NCBI RefSeq assembly: GCF_004208535.1
Contig: NZ_SGIS01000004.1
Span: forward strand, 1 to 64,000
Length of the DNA: 64,000 nucleotides
Source: Sphingomonas populi
GTDB taxonomy: Bacteria; Pseudomonadota; Alphaproteobacteria; Sphingomonadales; Sphingomonadaceae
Direction: 5' to 3'
The translations under genes were made by a program, and so were the position numbers. The notes under the pieces are model-generated. The model ran no database searches. It was not told the origin of the DNA and saw nothing but the letters and a program-made list of their open reading frames with translations. This document shows, piece by piece, positions 28,282 to 37,165 of this stretch (positions are counted from its first letter, which is position 1; each line of letters starts with the position of its first letter).

Positions 28282-29553
28282 ATGGTTCGCAAGATTCTCG
28301 CGGCGGCGCTGCTTGCGTCCGTGGCGACACCGGCGCTGGCCGATAGCGTGGTCGTTACCGCGTCGCATCTGCTCGATGTCGCTTCGGGCAAGACGCTCGA
28401 CGATCCGGTCGTGGTCATCACCGACGGTCGGATCGCCTCGGTCGTGACCGGTGCAAACGCGCGTCCGGTCATCCCCGCCGGCGCGACGCGGATCGACCTG
28501 CCCGGCAAGACGATCCTGCCCGGCCTGATCGACATGCACGTCCACCTTACGTCGCTCGCCGAGATCGGCGGCTATACCGGGCTGAAATACACCGACAGCT
28601 TCTGGCAGGCGGTCGGCGTGGCCAACGCAAAGACCACGCTGAAGGCGGGCTTCACCTCGGTACGCAACGTCGGCTCGGGCAATTTCGATGACGTCGGCTT
28701 GCGGCAGGCGATCGACGGCGGCTGGATCGAAGGCCCGCGCATGACCACCGCGACCTATGCGATCGGTGCGACCGGCGGGCATTGCGACGACAATTCGCTG
28801 CCGCCCAGCCTCGACAAGCAGCAGCCCTCGGTCGTCAACTCGCCGGAAGAGGCGCGCGCGAAGGTGCGCTGGCTGCACAAATATGGCGCGACCGTTATCA
28901 AGATCTGCGCGACCGGCGGCGTCTTCTCGCTCGGCGACAGCGTCGGCGGGCAGCAGCTTTCGTTCGAGGAGATGAAGGCGATCGCCGACGAGGCGCATAT
29001 GCTCCACCTCAAGGTCGCCGCGCACGCGCATGGCGACGAGGGCATCAAGGCCGCAATCCTCGCCGGCATCGACACGATCGAACATTGCAGCCTCGCCTCG
29101 GACGAGGCGATCAAGCTCGCCATCGCGCATCACACCTGGTTCGACATGGATATCTACAACGACGATTATATCCTCGCCACCGGCACCAAGAACGGCACCG
29201 AGCAGGAGAGCATCGACAAGGAGCGGATGATCGGCCTCAAGCAGCGCCAGACCTTCCAGCGCGCGGTGAAAGCGGGCGTGCCGTTGCTGTTCGGCACCGA
29301 TGCGGGCGTCTATCCGCACGGCGACAACGCCAAGCAGTTCGCGGTGATGGTGAAATGGGGCATGACCCCGCTGCAGGCGATCCGCGCCGCGACGCTGAGC
29401 GCCGCCGACGCGCTCGGCACGCCCGAGGATGTCGGGCAGATCGCGGTGGGCCGTTACGGCGATATCGTCGCGGTCGATGGCGATCCGCTTGCCGATGTGC
29501 GCGTGCTGGAACATCCCGCCGCGGTCATCAAGGGCGGCGAACGGGTGCGGTGA
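28282..29553 (+). CDS. exported metal-dependent amidohydrolase
   Basis: 423 residues with a signal peptide (1-20, ending PALA). A composite TIM-barrel amidohydrolase follows: N-terminal beta-sandwich, metal ligands H86 and H88 in G-L-I-D-M-H-V-H-L, a Lys in T-V-I-K-I-C-A-T-G-G (probably carboxylated), His in A-A-H-A-H-G and I-E-H-C-S, and the final Asp in F-G-T-D-A-G. The pattern fits the imidazolonepropionase-like / Xaa-Pro-dipeptidase subgroup found in periplasmic forms in sphingomonads; the substrate cannot be read. ATG 28282 follows GGGGGA. A hairpin shared with the convergent GFA gene lies downstream. Confidence 0.85.
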   Translation: MVRKILAAALLASVATPALADSVVVTASHLLDVASGKTLDDPVVVITDGRIASVVTGANARPVIPAGATRIDLPGKTILPGLIDMHVHLTSLAEIGGYTGLKYTDSFWQAVGVANAKTTLKAGFTSVRNVGSGNFDDVGLRQAIDGGWIEGPRMTTATYAIGATGGHCDDNSLPPSLDKQQPSVVNSPEEARAKVRWLHKYGATVIKICATGGVFSLGDSVGGQQLSFEEMKAIADEAHMLHLKVAAHAHGDEGIKAAILAGIDTIEHCSLASDEAIKLAIAHHTWFDMDIYNDDYILATGTKNGTEQESIDKERMIGLKQRQTFQRAVKAGVPLLFGTDAGVYPHGDNAKQFAVMVKWGMTPLQAIRAATLSAADALGTPEDVGQIAVGRYGDIVAVDGDPLADVRVLEHPAAVIKGGERVR

Positions 29554-29563
29554 TCCGGCCCGA

Positions 29564-29594
29564 CCGGAGCGTTCCGATACACGGGACGCTCCGG
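29564..29594. terminator. hairpin between convergent genes
   Basis: Stem CCGGAGCGT.CC / GG.ACGCTCCGG around a 7-base loop, in the 58-base gap between the amidohydrolase and GFA-family stops. No T-run; likely marks both 3' ends. Confidence 0.5.
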
Positions 29595-29611
29595 CTAAGC
29601 GAAGAGGCCGC

Positions 29612-30070
29612 TTAGCTGGCTTCGGCTGCGAAGGCCGCGAACAAGGCGGAATGCTCCTCGGGCGCCGGGAAGCGCTCGAAACTCCAGCGCGCGCCGGTCT
29701 TCGCCCACGGAAGCGCTTCGCTGGTGAAGGTCTCCGCGAACGGCGCATACCAGGTCGCATCATCCAGCATCGTCGCGCGCACGTTGACGAAGCCGGGATC
29801 GGGATCGAAGCGGGTGAAAACCCAGCTCTTGCAGGCATCGCAATGCTGGTGATGCAACATGCCCTCGCGAAGGCCACCGCGCACCGTGTCCCCCGTCACG
29901 ACAATGCCGTCGGACGGCACCATGATCGACGTCGAAAACGCGCTGCCAGTCATCTTCTGGCAGCCGGTGCAATGACAGGCCACGGTCAGCATCGCCGGCT
30001 TGGTGATGTGGAAGCGCACCCCGCCGCAGCGGCATCCAGCGGTCCACGGAAGAACGGGTACGGTCATCAT
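29612..30070 (-). CDS. GFA-family (glutathione-dependent formaldehyde-activating-like) protein
   Basis: 152 residues with the zinc-binding Cys pattern of the GFA fold: G-C-R-C-G-G-V-R-F near the start, C-H-C-T-G-C-Q-K-M-T-G-S-A-F, and C-D-A-C-K-S. Family members bind zinc and often glutathione adducts; most are uncharacterised, and the original formaldehyde role does not hold for all. The start is ATG 30070 (a second ATG at 30067), preceded by AAGGGAG; the longer frame upstream is non-coding. It stands alone between an amidohydrolase and a phasin gene. Confidence 0.85.
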   Translation of the reverse strand: MMTVPVLPWTAGCRCGGVRFHITKPAMLTVACHCTGCQKMTGSAFSTSIMVPSDGIVVTGDTVRGGLREGMLHHQHCDACKSWVFTRFDPDPGFVNVRATMLDDATWYAPFAETFTSEALPWAKTGARWSFERFPAPEEHSALFAAFAAEAS

Positions 30071-30367
30071 GCGCTCCCTTGCTATGCCGCCCGGCGGTGG
30101 CGACCTGGGATCGAGTATCACAGTGCCGGCGGTGGTGCATCGCCAGTCGGCGGATAGGCAGGGGGATCGTCCGTGTTGCGCGGATCGCGCGGCGGTGGTG
30201 CGTGCTCCGTAAAATTCTGTTGCTGCGTGGGGGTGGGCGTTGCCTGCGCGGGGACGCCGCCTTACTCTCCGCTGCATGAACGACGTGGGAGCAAGCCCGC
30301 GCATTCCGGCCGCAGAGCCGATCCCTGCCGGAGCACTCCGGCGGTCCGCGAGAGAAGGAGCCGTTCG

Positions 30368-30694
30368 ATGGTCGATATCAACGAATTCGCCAACAAGACC
30401 AAGGAAGCGTTCGACGAGAAGATCGTCGATCCCGCCCGCAAGGCGCACGCCAAGTTCGTCGAGGGCGGGTCGAGCCTTGGCTTGCGTATGCTCGATCAGG
30501 CCGAGTCCAACACGCGCGAAGCGTTCGCGGCGATGCGCCAGGTCGCCGAGGCGCAGGATCTGTCGCAGGTGATGAAGATCCAGGGCGACTTCATCCGCGA
30601 ACAGAGCAGCCGCTCGGTCAATCAGGCGCGCGAGATCGGCGAGCTTATCATGAAGTTCGGCCGAGATGTGGTGACGCCGACGAAGGGCGAGTGA
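30368..30694 (+). CDS. phasin-family protein
   Basis: A 108-residue, fully helical, amphipathic protein with the phasin pattern: N-K-T-K-E-A-F-D-E-K-I near the start, R-M-L-D-Q-A-E-S-N-T-R-E-A-F-A-A-M and the Q-G-D-F-I-R-E-Q-S-x-R-S-V-N-Q-A-R-E-I-G segment. Phasins coat polyhydroxyalkanoate granules or act as general stress or membrane-binding proteins; no PHA synthase is in the window. ATG 30368 follows an AAGGAG site. The ~300 bases upstream hold no recognisable gene and presumably its promoter. Confidence 0.85.
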   Translation: MVDINEFANKTKEAFDEKIVDPARKAHAKFVEGGSSLGLRMLDQAESNTREAFAAMRQVAEAQDLSQVMKIQGDFIREQSSRSVNQAREIGELIMKFGRDVVTPTKGE

Positions 30695-30697
30695 CGT

Positions 30698-30884
30698 TTA
30701 GCCCTCTCCTCTTTGGGGAGAGGGTTGGGAGAGGGGCAGTCACAGACGCTGCGCTGCGTTACTGCCCCTCTCCCGACCTCGCTGCGCTCGGCCACCAGCG
30801 TCGGGTCGACCATGCCCCGCATGGTCGAGGATCGTCCGGGGGACGATCCGACCCGACGCTCCCCGGAGGGGAGAGGGCTAAACG
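30698..30884. repeat. large composite inverted repeat (family 3)
   Basis: The ends are inverted copies of TTTAGCCCTCTCC / GGAGAGGGCTAAAC. Inside are nested palindromes, including CCCTCTCC / GGAGAGGG, CAGTAACGCAGCG-type arms and GATCGTCC / GGACGATC. It fills the whole gap between the convergent phasin and efflux OMF genes. It resembles REP/BIME-like elements; the sequence could fold into a long cruciform or double hairpin. Confidence 0.75.
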
Positions 30885-32363
30885 CTACTGCGCCGGCCGC
30901 TTGTCGTCGGGCGCCACGTCGAGCGTCGAATCTCCGCCCAGCGTGCGGTACAGCGTCACCAGATTGGTCGCCGCCGTCAGTTGCGTGTTCACCAGCGAGC
31001 GTTGCGATGCATAGAACGATTGCTGCGCGGTGAGGCTCGCCAGATAGGTGTCGATGCCGCCGCGATAGCGTGCTTCGGACAGCCGGAAATTGTCGCGCGA
31101 GGCGGCGGTGAGCGCCTGTTGCGCGCGTTCCTGATCGGCGATCGTGCCGCGCCGTGCGAGCGCGTCGGAGACTTCGCGGAACGCGGTCTGGATCGATTTC
31201 TCATAGGTCGCGAGCGCGGAATCGCGCTGCGCCTGCGATTGTGCGACCCCGGCGCGGGCGGCGCCGGCACGGAAGATCGGGTAGCTCACGCTCGGCGCGA
31301 CCGAATAGTTGAACGCGCCGCCGGTGAACAGCGTCGACAGCGCGCTCGACGCCAGCCCCGCCAGCGAGGTGAGCGACACGGTCGGGAACAAGGCCGCGCG
31401 CGCCGCGCCGATCTCGGCGTTGGCGGCGCGGAGTTCATATTCGGCCTGGACCACGTCGGGCCGGCGCAGCAGCACGCGCGAATCGAGACCGGCGGGGAGT
31501 TCGGCGATGGTCGTGCCGGCCTGTTCGATCCCGTCGGGCAGCAATGTCGGATCGACCGGCGCGCCGACCAGCAATTGCAGCGCGTTGACGTCCTGCGCGA
31601 GCGCGGTGCGCTGCTCGGCGAGGTCGGACAAAGCGGTTTGCAAGGTGATCTGCGCCTGCGCGAGATCGGTGCGCGGCGCGATGCCGCCACTCAGCCGCTG
31701 GCTGGTCAGCGTGACGCTTTTCTGGGCGATCTCGGCGGTCTGTTCGGCGATCCGCAGCAGGCTCTTGTCGGAGGCGTAGGTGAGCCAGCCAGTGGCGATG
31801 TCGCCGATCAGCGTGAGGCGGGTGGCGCGCGCGGTCGCCTCAGTGCCGAAATAGCGGTTCTGCGCGGCCTCGCTCAGCGAGCGGATTCGGCCGAACAGAT
31901 CGATCTCGAACGCGGTGATGCCCACGCTCGCCGAGAAGTTGTTCGAGGTGCCGCCCGCCGCGCCGAACCCGCCGTTGCCAACGCCCCCGTTGCCCCCGCC
32001 GCCAGTGTTGGTGCCGCCCGCCGAACTGTTCTGGCGGAAGGTGTAGCCGCTGCTCGCGCTGACCGTCGGCAGCAGTTCGGCACGCTGGATGTGGTAGGTC
32101 GCGCGCGCGATGGCGATGTTGGCGGCGGCGACGCGCAGGTCGCGATTGTTGACCAGCGCCTGTTCGACAATCTGTTGCAGGCGCGGATCGCGGAAGATGT
32201 CGCGGTAGCTGACGCTCGGCAGCGCGGCTTCGGTCTGGCGCAGATACGCGTCGCCGGTCGGCCATGACATCGGTACGGGTGCGACCGGGCGGACGTATTT
32301 CGGCGCCATCGTGCAGCCGCCGAGCGCGGCGAGCGCAAGCGCGGTGGCGATCGTGCGGGTCAT
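30885..32363 (-). CDS. RND efflux outer-membrane factor (NodT/OprM family lipoprotein)
   Basis: The outer-membrane channel of a tripartite pump. 492 residues, with a lipoprotein signal ending ALGGC (Cys17) and two repeated OEP regions with long helices (A-x-x-N-R-D-L-R-V-A-A-A-N-I in the first, L-R-R-P-D-V-V-Q-A-E-Y-E-L-R-A-A-N-A in the second). Near residue 120 there is a Gly/Asn-rich insert (~26 residues) between the first beta strands. ATG 32363 overlaps the transporter stop by four bases, so the genes are coupled as MFP-RND-OMF. Substrates cannot be read from sequence. Confidence 0.93.
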   Translation of the reverse strand: MTRTIATALALAALGGCTMAPKYVRPVAPVPMSWPTGDAYLRQTEAALPSVSYRDIFRDPRLQQIVEQALVNNRDLRVAAANIAIARATYHIQRAELLPTVSASSGYTFRQNSSAGGTNTGGGGNGGVGNGGFGAAGGTSNNFSASVGITAFEIDLFGRIRSLSEAAQNRYFGTEATARATRLTLIGDIATGWLTYASDKSLLRIAEQTAEIAQKSVTLTSQRLSGGIAPRTDLAQAQITLQTALSDLAEQRTALAQDVNALQLLVGAPVDPTLLPDGIEQAGTTIAELPAGLDSRVLLRRPDVVQAEYELRAANAEIGAARAALFPTVSLTSLAGLASSALSTLFTGGAFNYSVAPSVSYPIFRAGAARAGVAQSQAQRDSALATYEKSIQTAFREVSDALARRGTIADQERAQQALTAASRDNFRLSEARYRGGIDTYLASLTAQQSFYASQRSLVNTQLTAATNLVTLYRTLGGDSTLDVAPDDKRPAQ

Positions 32364-35300
32364 GCCGCGGTCTCCGGCGGGGTGTCGTGGTGGAGGCGGT
32401 GCTGCACCGCCTTGAGTCCGTCGCGAACGCCGCGCCGCACCAGCACGAAGAACAACGGGATGTAGAAGATCGCGAGGATCGTCGCGGTCAGCATCCCGCC
32501 GATCACGGCAGTGCCGATTGCGACTCGGCTGTTCGCGCCCGCGCCGGTCGAGATCGCCAGCGGCAGCACGCCGAAGATGAATGCGAAGCTGGTCATCAGG
32601 ATCGGGCGGAGCCGCAGCCGGGCCGCCTCCAGCGCCGCGTCGATCACGCGGGCGCCCTTCTTCTCGGCCTGTTCGGCGAACTCGATCATCAGAATCGCGT
32701 TCTTCGAAGCGAGGCCCATCGTCGTCAGCAGGCCGATCTGGAGATAGACGTCGTTCTGAAGCCCGCGCAGCGTCACCGCGAAGATCGCGCCGACCAGCCC
32801 GAGCGGGATGACCAGCAGCACCGCCACCGGGATCGTCCAGCTTTCGTACAGAGCGGCGAGGCACAGGAACACGACGAGCAGCGAGATGCCGTAGAGGAAC
32901 GGCGCCTGACCCGTGGAGAGCCGCTCCTGATACGACAGGCCGCTCCACGCGACGCTGGTGCCGGGAAGCTGGGCGGCGAGTTCGGTCATCACGTTCATCG
33001 CGTCGCCCGAGCTTTGCCCCGGCGCGGGCTGGCCCGAAATTTCGTAGGACGACAGCCCCTGGAAGCGCGACAGCGAGTTTGGCGCGGTGTTCCAGCTCGT
33101 CGTCGCAAACGAGGAGAACGGCGCCATCGATCCGCTGCTGCCGCGCACGTACCAGCGCGCCATGTCTTCGGGGCGCGACCGATATTCGGCGTCGCCCTGC
33201 ACATAGACGCGCTTGACGCGACCGCGATCGTTGAAGTCGTTGACGTAGGAGCCGCCCCATGCGGTCGAGAGCGTCGCGTTGACGCTCGCCTGGCTGAGTC
33301 CGAGCGCGCTCAGCTTGAGCGGATCGACATCGACCTTGAGCGTGGGCTGGTCGTCGAGTTCGGTCGGGCGCACCGCCGCGAGCCGGGTGTCGCCGCGCGC
33401 GGCAGCGAGCAATTTGTCACGCGCCGCCTTGAAGTCGGCGCGGCTGAGCCCGCCGGTGTTCTGCAATTCGAGCGTGAAGCCGTTCGACTGGCCGAGGCCA
33501 CGCACCGCGCCGGGCTGGATCGCGTAGAATTCAACATTGCGCAACGCGCCGAGCGCGGCGGTGGCGCGCTGGGTGATCGCAGGCGCGCCGTTCACGCTGC
33601 CCTTGCGCAGCGACCAGTCCTTGAACGCGACGAAGCCGCGCCCCGCGTTCTGGCCGCCGCCACCGCCACCGCCGGCGGCGCCCGCCACGGTGAGCACGCC
33701 GTCGATATTGGCCTTTTCCTGCGTGAGAAAATATTTCTCGATCTCGCGCTGCGCAAGCTTGGTGCTGTTGATCGTCGAGCCGGGAGCGAGGTTGTACTGG
33801 ATCGAGGCGATGCCCTGGTCCTCGGTCGGCAGGAAGCCGGTCGGCAGACGCGTGAACATGATCGCCAGCAGCGCGACCACGAGCGCGTAGATCAGCAGGA
33901 ACACCCATTTGCGATCGACCACGGCGACCACGGCCTTGCCGTAGCGATCGACCATCTTGTCGAAATTGGTGTTGAACCAGTCCTTCGCGCCCTGCGATTT
34001 GCGCGCGAACCAGCCGGTGTTCTTCTCTTCGGTGCGGTGCTTGAGCAAGGTCGCGGTCAGCGCCGGGGTCAGCACCAGCGCGACGATCACCGAGAGCACC
34101 ATCGCCGACACGATCGTCACCGAGAATTGCTTGTAGATCACGCCGGTCGAGCCGCCGAAGAACGCCATCGGCAGGAACACCGCCGACAGCACCAGCGCGA
34201 TCGCGACCAGCGCGACGGTGATCTCGTCCATCGACTGGATCGTCGCGTCGCGCGGGGAGAGCGAGGGGTCTTCGTCCATCAGGCGCTCGACATTCTCGAC
34301 CACGACAATCGCGTCATCGACGAGCAGCCCGATCGCCAGCACGAGGCCGAACAGCGTGAGCGTGTTGATCGAGAAACCCGCCACCGCGAAAATGCCGAAC
34401 GTGCCGAGCAGCACCACCGGCACCGCGATCGTCGGGATCAACGTCGCGCGCCAGCTTTGCAGGAACACGAACATGACGATGACGACGAGGATGATCGCCT
34501 CGATCAGCGTCCAGACGACCTCATCGACCGAGAGTTTGATGAACTCGGTCGAATCCTGCGGGAAGGCATAGGCAAAGCCGTGCGGGAAGCTCTTGGCTTG
34601 CCGCGCGAATTCGGCCTTGACCAGTTCGGCGGTCGACATCGCATCGGCGCCAGGGGCGAGGCTGATCGCCATGCCCGCGCCGGGATGGCCGTTGTAGCGG
34701 CTGACGATGCCATAGCTTTCCGCGCCGAGCTGCACCGTGCCGACATCGCGGATTCGCACCGCCGACCCATCGGTCTGCGTCTTGATGACGATGTCGCGGA
34801 ACTGTTCGGGGGTTTGCAGCCGCGACTGCGCGGTCACGGTCGCGTCGAGCACCTGCGTGGGCGGATTGGGCGCGCCACCGATCTCGCCCGCCGCGACCTC
34901 GGCGTTCTGCGCCTGGATCGCGGTGATGACGTCGCTCGGCATCAGGCTGTAGCTGGCGAGCTTGTCGGGGTTGAGCCAAACCCGCATGGCATATTGCGAA
35001 CCGAACACGTTGGTGTCGCCGACGCCCTTCAGGCGGCCGAGCGATTCCTGCATGTTCGAGACCATGTAGTCGGACACGTCCTCGTTGGTGACGCGGTTCG
35101 ACGTGTCGTAGATCGCGACGACCATCAGGAAGTCAGGGTTCGACTTGGTGACGGTGAGGCCCTGCTGCTGGACCTGTTGCGGCAGGCGCGAGACCGCCTG
35201 CTGTACCTTGTTCTGGACCTGCACCTGCGCGATGTCAGGATTGGTGCCCTTCTGGAAGGTCGCGGTGATCGTCACCGATCCGCGCGAGCTGGAACTCGAC

Positions 35301-35539
35301 TGGAAATAGAGCAGGCCGTCGAGGCCGGTGAGCTGTTGCTCGATCACCTGCGTCACGCTGTTTTCCAGCGTGGCGGACGAGGCGCCCGGATAATTCGCGC
35401 GGATGTTGACGGTCGGCGGGGCGACGTCGGGATATTGCTCGATCGGCAGCGTGTAGATCGCGCCGAGGCCCGCCAGCATGATGATGATGGCGATGACCCA
35501 GGCGAAGATCGGCCGGTCGATGAAGATGCGCGAGATCAC
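32360..35539 (-). CDS. RND multidrug efflux permease (HAE1/AcrB family)
   Basis: The inner-membrane proton/drug antiporter of the pump. 1059 residues, full length, with the AcrB layout: TM1 (~10-28), large periplasmic pore/docking domain, TM2-6 with the proton-relay pair in G-L-L-V-D-D-A-I-V-V-V-E-N-V-E, a second periplasmic domain, and TM8-12 with the relay Lys in M-G-L-A-S-K-N-A-I-L. A run of seven Gly interrupts the second periplasmic domain (DNA ~33655-33690), paralleled by a Gly/Asn insert in the partner channel. It starts 7 bases after the adaptor gene. Confidence 0.96.
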   Translation of the reverse strand: MISRIFIDRPIFAWVIAIIIMLAGLGAIYTLPIEQYPDVAPPTVNIRANYPGASSATLENSVTQVIEQQLTGLDGLLYFQSSSSSRGSVTITATFQKGTNPDIAQVQVQNKVQQAVSRLPQQVQQQGLTVTKSNPDFLMVVAIYDTSNRVTNEDVSDYMVSNMQESLGRLKGVGDTNVFGSQYAMRVWLNPDKLASYSLMPSDVITAIQAQNAEVAAGEIGGAPNPPTQVLDATVTAQSRLQTPEQFRDIVIKTQTDGSAVRIRDVGTVQLGAESYGIVSRYNGHPGAGMAISLAPGADAMSTAELVKAEFARQAKSFPHGFAYAFPQDSTEFIKLSVDEVVWTLIEAIILVVIVMFVFLQSWRATLIPTIAVPVVLLGTFGIFAVAGFSINTLTLFGLVLAIGLLVDDAIVVVENVERLMDEDPSLSPRDATIQSMDEITVALVAIALVLSAVFLPMAFFGGSTGVIYKQFSVTIVSAMVLSVIVALVLTPALTATLLKHRTEEKNTGWFARKSQGAKDWFNTNFDKMVDRYGKAVVAVVDRKWVFLLIYALVVALLAIMFTRLPTGFLPTEDQGIASIQYNLAPGSTINSTKLAQREIEKYFLTQEKANIDGVLTVAGAAGGGGGGGQNAGRGFVAFKDWSLRKGSVNGAPAITQRATAALGALRNVEFYAIQPGAVRGLGQSNGFTLELQNTGGLSRADFKAARDKLLAAARGDTRLAAVRPTELDDQPTLKVDVDPLKLSALGLSQASVNATLSTAWGGSYVNDFNDRGRVKRVYVQGDAEYRSRPEDMARWYVRGSSGSMAPFSSFATTSWNTAPNSLSRFQGLSSYEISGQPAPGQSSGDAMNVMTELAAQLPGTSVAWSGLSYQERLSTGQAPFLYGISLLVVFLCLAALYESWTIPVAVLLVIPLGLVGAIFAVTLRGLQNDVYLQIGLLTTMGLASKNAILMIEFAEQAEKKGARVIDAALEAARLRLRPILMTSFAFIFGVLPLAISTGAGANSRVAIGTAVIGGMLTATILAIFYIPLFFVLVRRGVRDGLKAVQHRLHHDTPPETAA

Positions 35540-35546
35540 TGGCGGG

Positions 35547-36758
35547 TCAGCCCTTCTGGCCGGGCTTCTGCGGCGCCTGAATCTTTTGCGGCGAGCCGGC
35601 GGGGACCGGCCTTACCTTGATGTTGGGCTTGGTCTTGCCGACGCCTTCGGTGATGACCTTGTCGCCGGGCTTGAGGCCGGCGGTGACGACCCAGTCGGTG
35701 CCGACCGTGCGCGTCGCGGTGACGGTGCGCAGCACGGCTTTGTCGCCGCTCAGCACGAACACCGTCGCGTCGCCCTTGGGGGTGCGCGACACCGCCTGTT
35801 GCGGGATCAGGATCGCGCTGTTGTCGATCGATTGCGCGAAGCTCGCGCGGACGAACATGCCGGGCAGCAGCAGACCCTTGGGGTTGGGGAACACTGCGCG
35901 CAGCGTCACCGTGCCGGTGGTCTGATCGACCACGACTTCGGAGAATTGCACCTTGCCGGTCAGGCCGTAATCGCTGCCGTCTTCCAGCTTGAGTGAAACC
36001 GCGGCGCTGGTCGCGACTTCACCGCCCGAGGCGAGCGCGCGGCGCAGCCGCAGCAGATCGGCGCTCGATTGCTGGATATCGACGAAGATCGGGTCGAGCC
36101 GCTGGATCGTCGCCAGCGCATCGGCCTGACCCGAAGTGACGAGCGTGCCGACCGTGTAGAGCGAGCGGCCGATCCGCCCGGTGATCGGTGCGGGGACGGT
36201 GGTGAAGCGCAGGTTGGTGTTGGCCGTCTCCAGCGCGGCGCGCTGTTGTGCGACGGCTGCCGAGGCTTGCTTCGCGGCGGCGTCGGCGTCGGTGTAATCC
36301 TGCTTGGCGACGGCTTCGATCGCGGCGAGCGGCTTGTAGCGATCGGCCTTGATGCGGGTCGAGGCCGCCGTCGCCTGCGCGCTCAGCAGATTGGCCTGCG
36401 CCTGATTGGCGGAGGCGCGGTAGAGGCTCGGATCGATCTGGTAGAGCGGCTGGCCCTTATGGACGAGCGCGCCTTCGGTGAAGAAGCGGCGGTAGATCAC
36501 GCCCGAGACCTGCGGGCGCACATCCGAGCTTTCGAACGCCGAGGTGCGCCCGGCCAGTTCGGTGACGAGCGGCACGCTGCTGATCTTGGCGACGACATAG
36601 CCGACCTGCGGCGGGCCGGCATTGCCCTTCTTGCCGCCGGCGCTCCCGCTGCCGCCCGACCCGGAACACCCGGCGAGCGCCACCGTGCAGAGCAGGGCGA
36701 TGGCAGGGGCGAGGGTGGAAGACGAAGAGAGGGCGCGGCAGGGCTTGGGGGGCGTCAT
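35547..36758 (-). CDS. RND efflux periplasmic adaptor (AcrA family lipoprotein)
   Basis: The membrane-fusion subunit bridging permease and channel. 403 residues: lipoprotein signal ending ALAGC, Gly/Ser/Lys-rich spacer, beta-barrel and lipoyl halves (V-R-P-Q-V-S-G-V-I-Y-R-R-F-F-x-E-G and P-A-P-I-T-G-R-I-G-R), the helical hairpin (~100-170), and C-terminal barrel with L-L-P-G-M-F-V-R and P-Q-Q-A-V. ATG 36758 is preceded by GGAG at six bases. It is the first gene of MFP-RND-OMF. The upstream gap (36759-36890) holds an 11-base near-palindrome ATACCGGGTAT at 36830, a possible operator; no TetR-type repressor gene is adjacent, only a 62-residue HTH-like gene. Confidence 0.94.
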   Translation of the reverse strand: MTPPKPCRALSSSSTLAPAIALLCTVALAGCSGSGGSGSAGGKKGNAGPPQVGYVVAKISSVPLVTELAGRTSAFESSDVRPQVSGVIYRRFFTEGALVHKGQPLYQIDPSLYRASANQAQANLLSAQATAASTRIKADRYKPLAAIEAVAKQDYTDADAAAKQASAAVAQQRAALETANTNLRFTTVPAPITGRIGRSLYTVGTLVTSGQADALATIQRLDPIFVDIQQSSADLLRLRRALASGGEVATSAAVSLKLEDGSDYGLTGKVQFSEVVVDQTTGTVTLRAVFPNPKGLLLPGMFVRASFAQSIDNSAILIPQQAVSRTPKGDATVFVLSGDKAVLRTVTATRTVGTDWVVTAGLKPGDKVITEGVGKTKPNIKVRPVPAGSPQKIQAPQKPGQKG

Positions 36759-36890
36759 CGTAACTCCATCGCGCATCCGCCCGGAGGTCCTGCGGGGAGT
36801 TATTCCTTCGCACGAGACGCCGAATCCGAATACCGGGTATAACGCCTGTGTAACCGACTTCTTTTGCAGCGCAACACGCCCGATTCGGGC

Positions 36891-37079
36891 TTACCGCAAC
36901 TTGGCGATCGAGAGCCCGTCGGCCTTGGCGCGATCCTTGGTGGATTCCTCGCTGCGCTTGAGCGCCTTGGCGATGGCTTTCAGTGCCATGCCTTTCTTCG
37001 CCAGCGTGTGCAGCTTCTGGATCTCGTCGGTGGTCCAGGGTTGGCGGTGGCGCTCGAATCGGTCTTCACTCATCGTCAT
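36891..37079 (-). CDS. small SANT/Myb-like HTH protein
   Basis: About 62 residues with the pattern [33 protein letters not shown], which matches the short SANT/Myb-like or helix-turn-helix DNA-binding proteins frequent in alphaproteobacteria (W-T near the start, a second helix with I-A-x-x-L-x-R). Basic C-terminus. ATG 37079 was chosen, with 37073 and 37109 as alternatives; no good ribosome site is visible. It lies upstream of the efflux operon on the same strand and could be its regulator, which is inference. Confidence 0.65.
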   Translation of the reverse strand: MTMSEDRFERHRQPWTTDEIQKLHTLAKKGMALKAIAKALKRSEESTKDRAKADGLSIAKLR

Positions 37080-37165
37080 GCAATACAGGATGCGGGTGCG
37101 GCTGGCCATCTCGACAATGCGGCCCCCGATCGGCAAAGGCTGGGGAAACAGGGGTGGAGGATCGT

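Noticed and set aside
30981..32267. 428-residue plus-strand frame opposite the efflux channel gene
   Set aside because: Antisense shadow with no family motif.
30885..33260. N-terminal extension of the efflux channel into the permease gene
   Set aside because: The lipoprotein signal with its ATG at 32363 marks the real start; the extension is antiphase to the permease frame and meaningless.
32264..35620. 1118-residue plus-strand open frame opposite the RND permease
   Set aside because: Arg/His/Asp-rich antisense frame typical of high-GC genes; the minus strand encodes a full-length AcrB-type permease.
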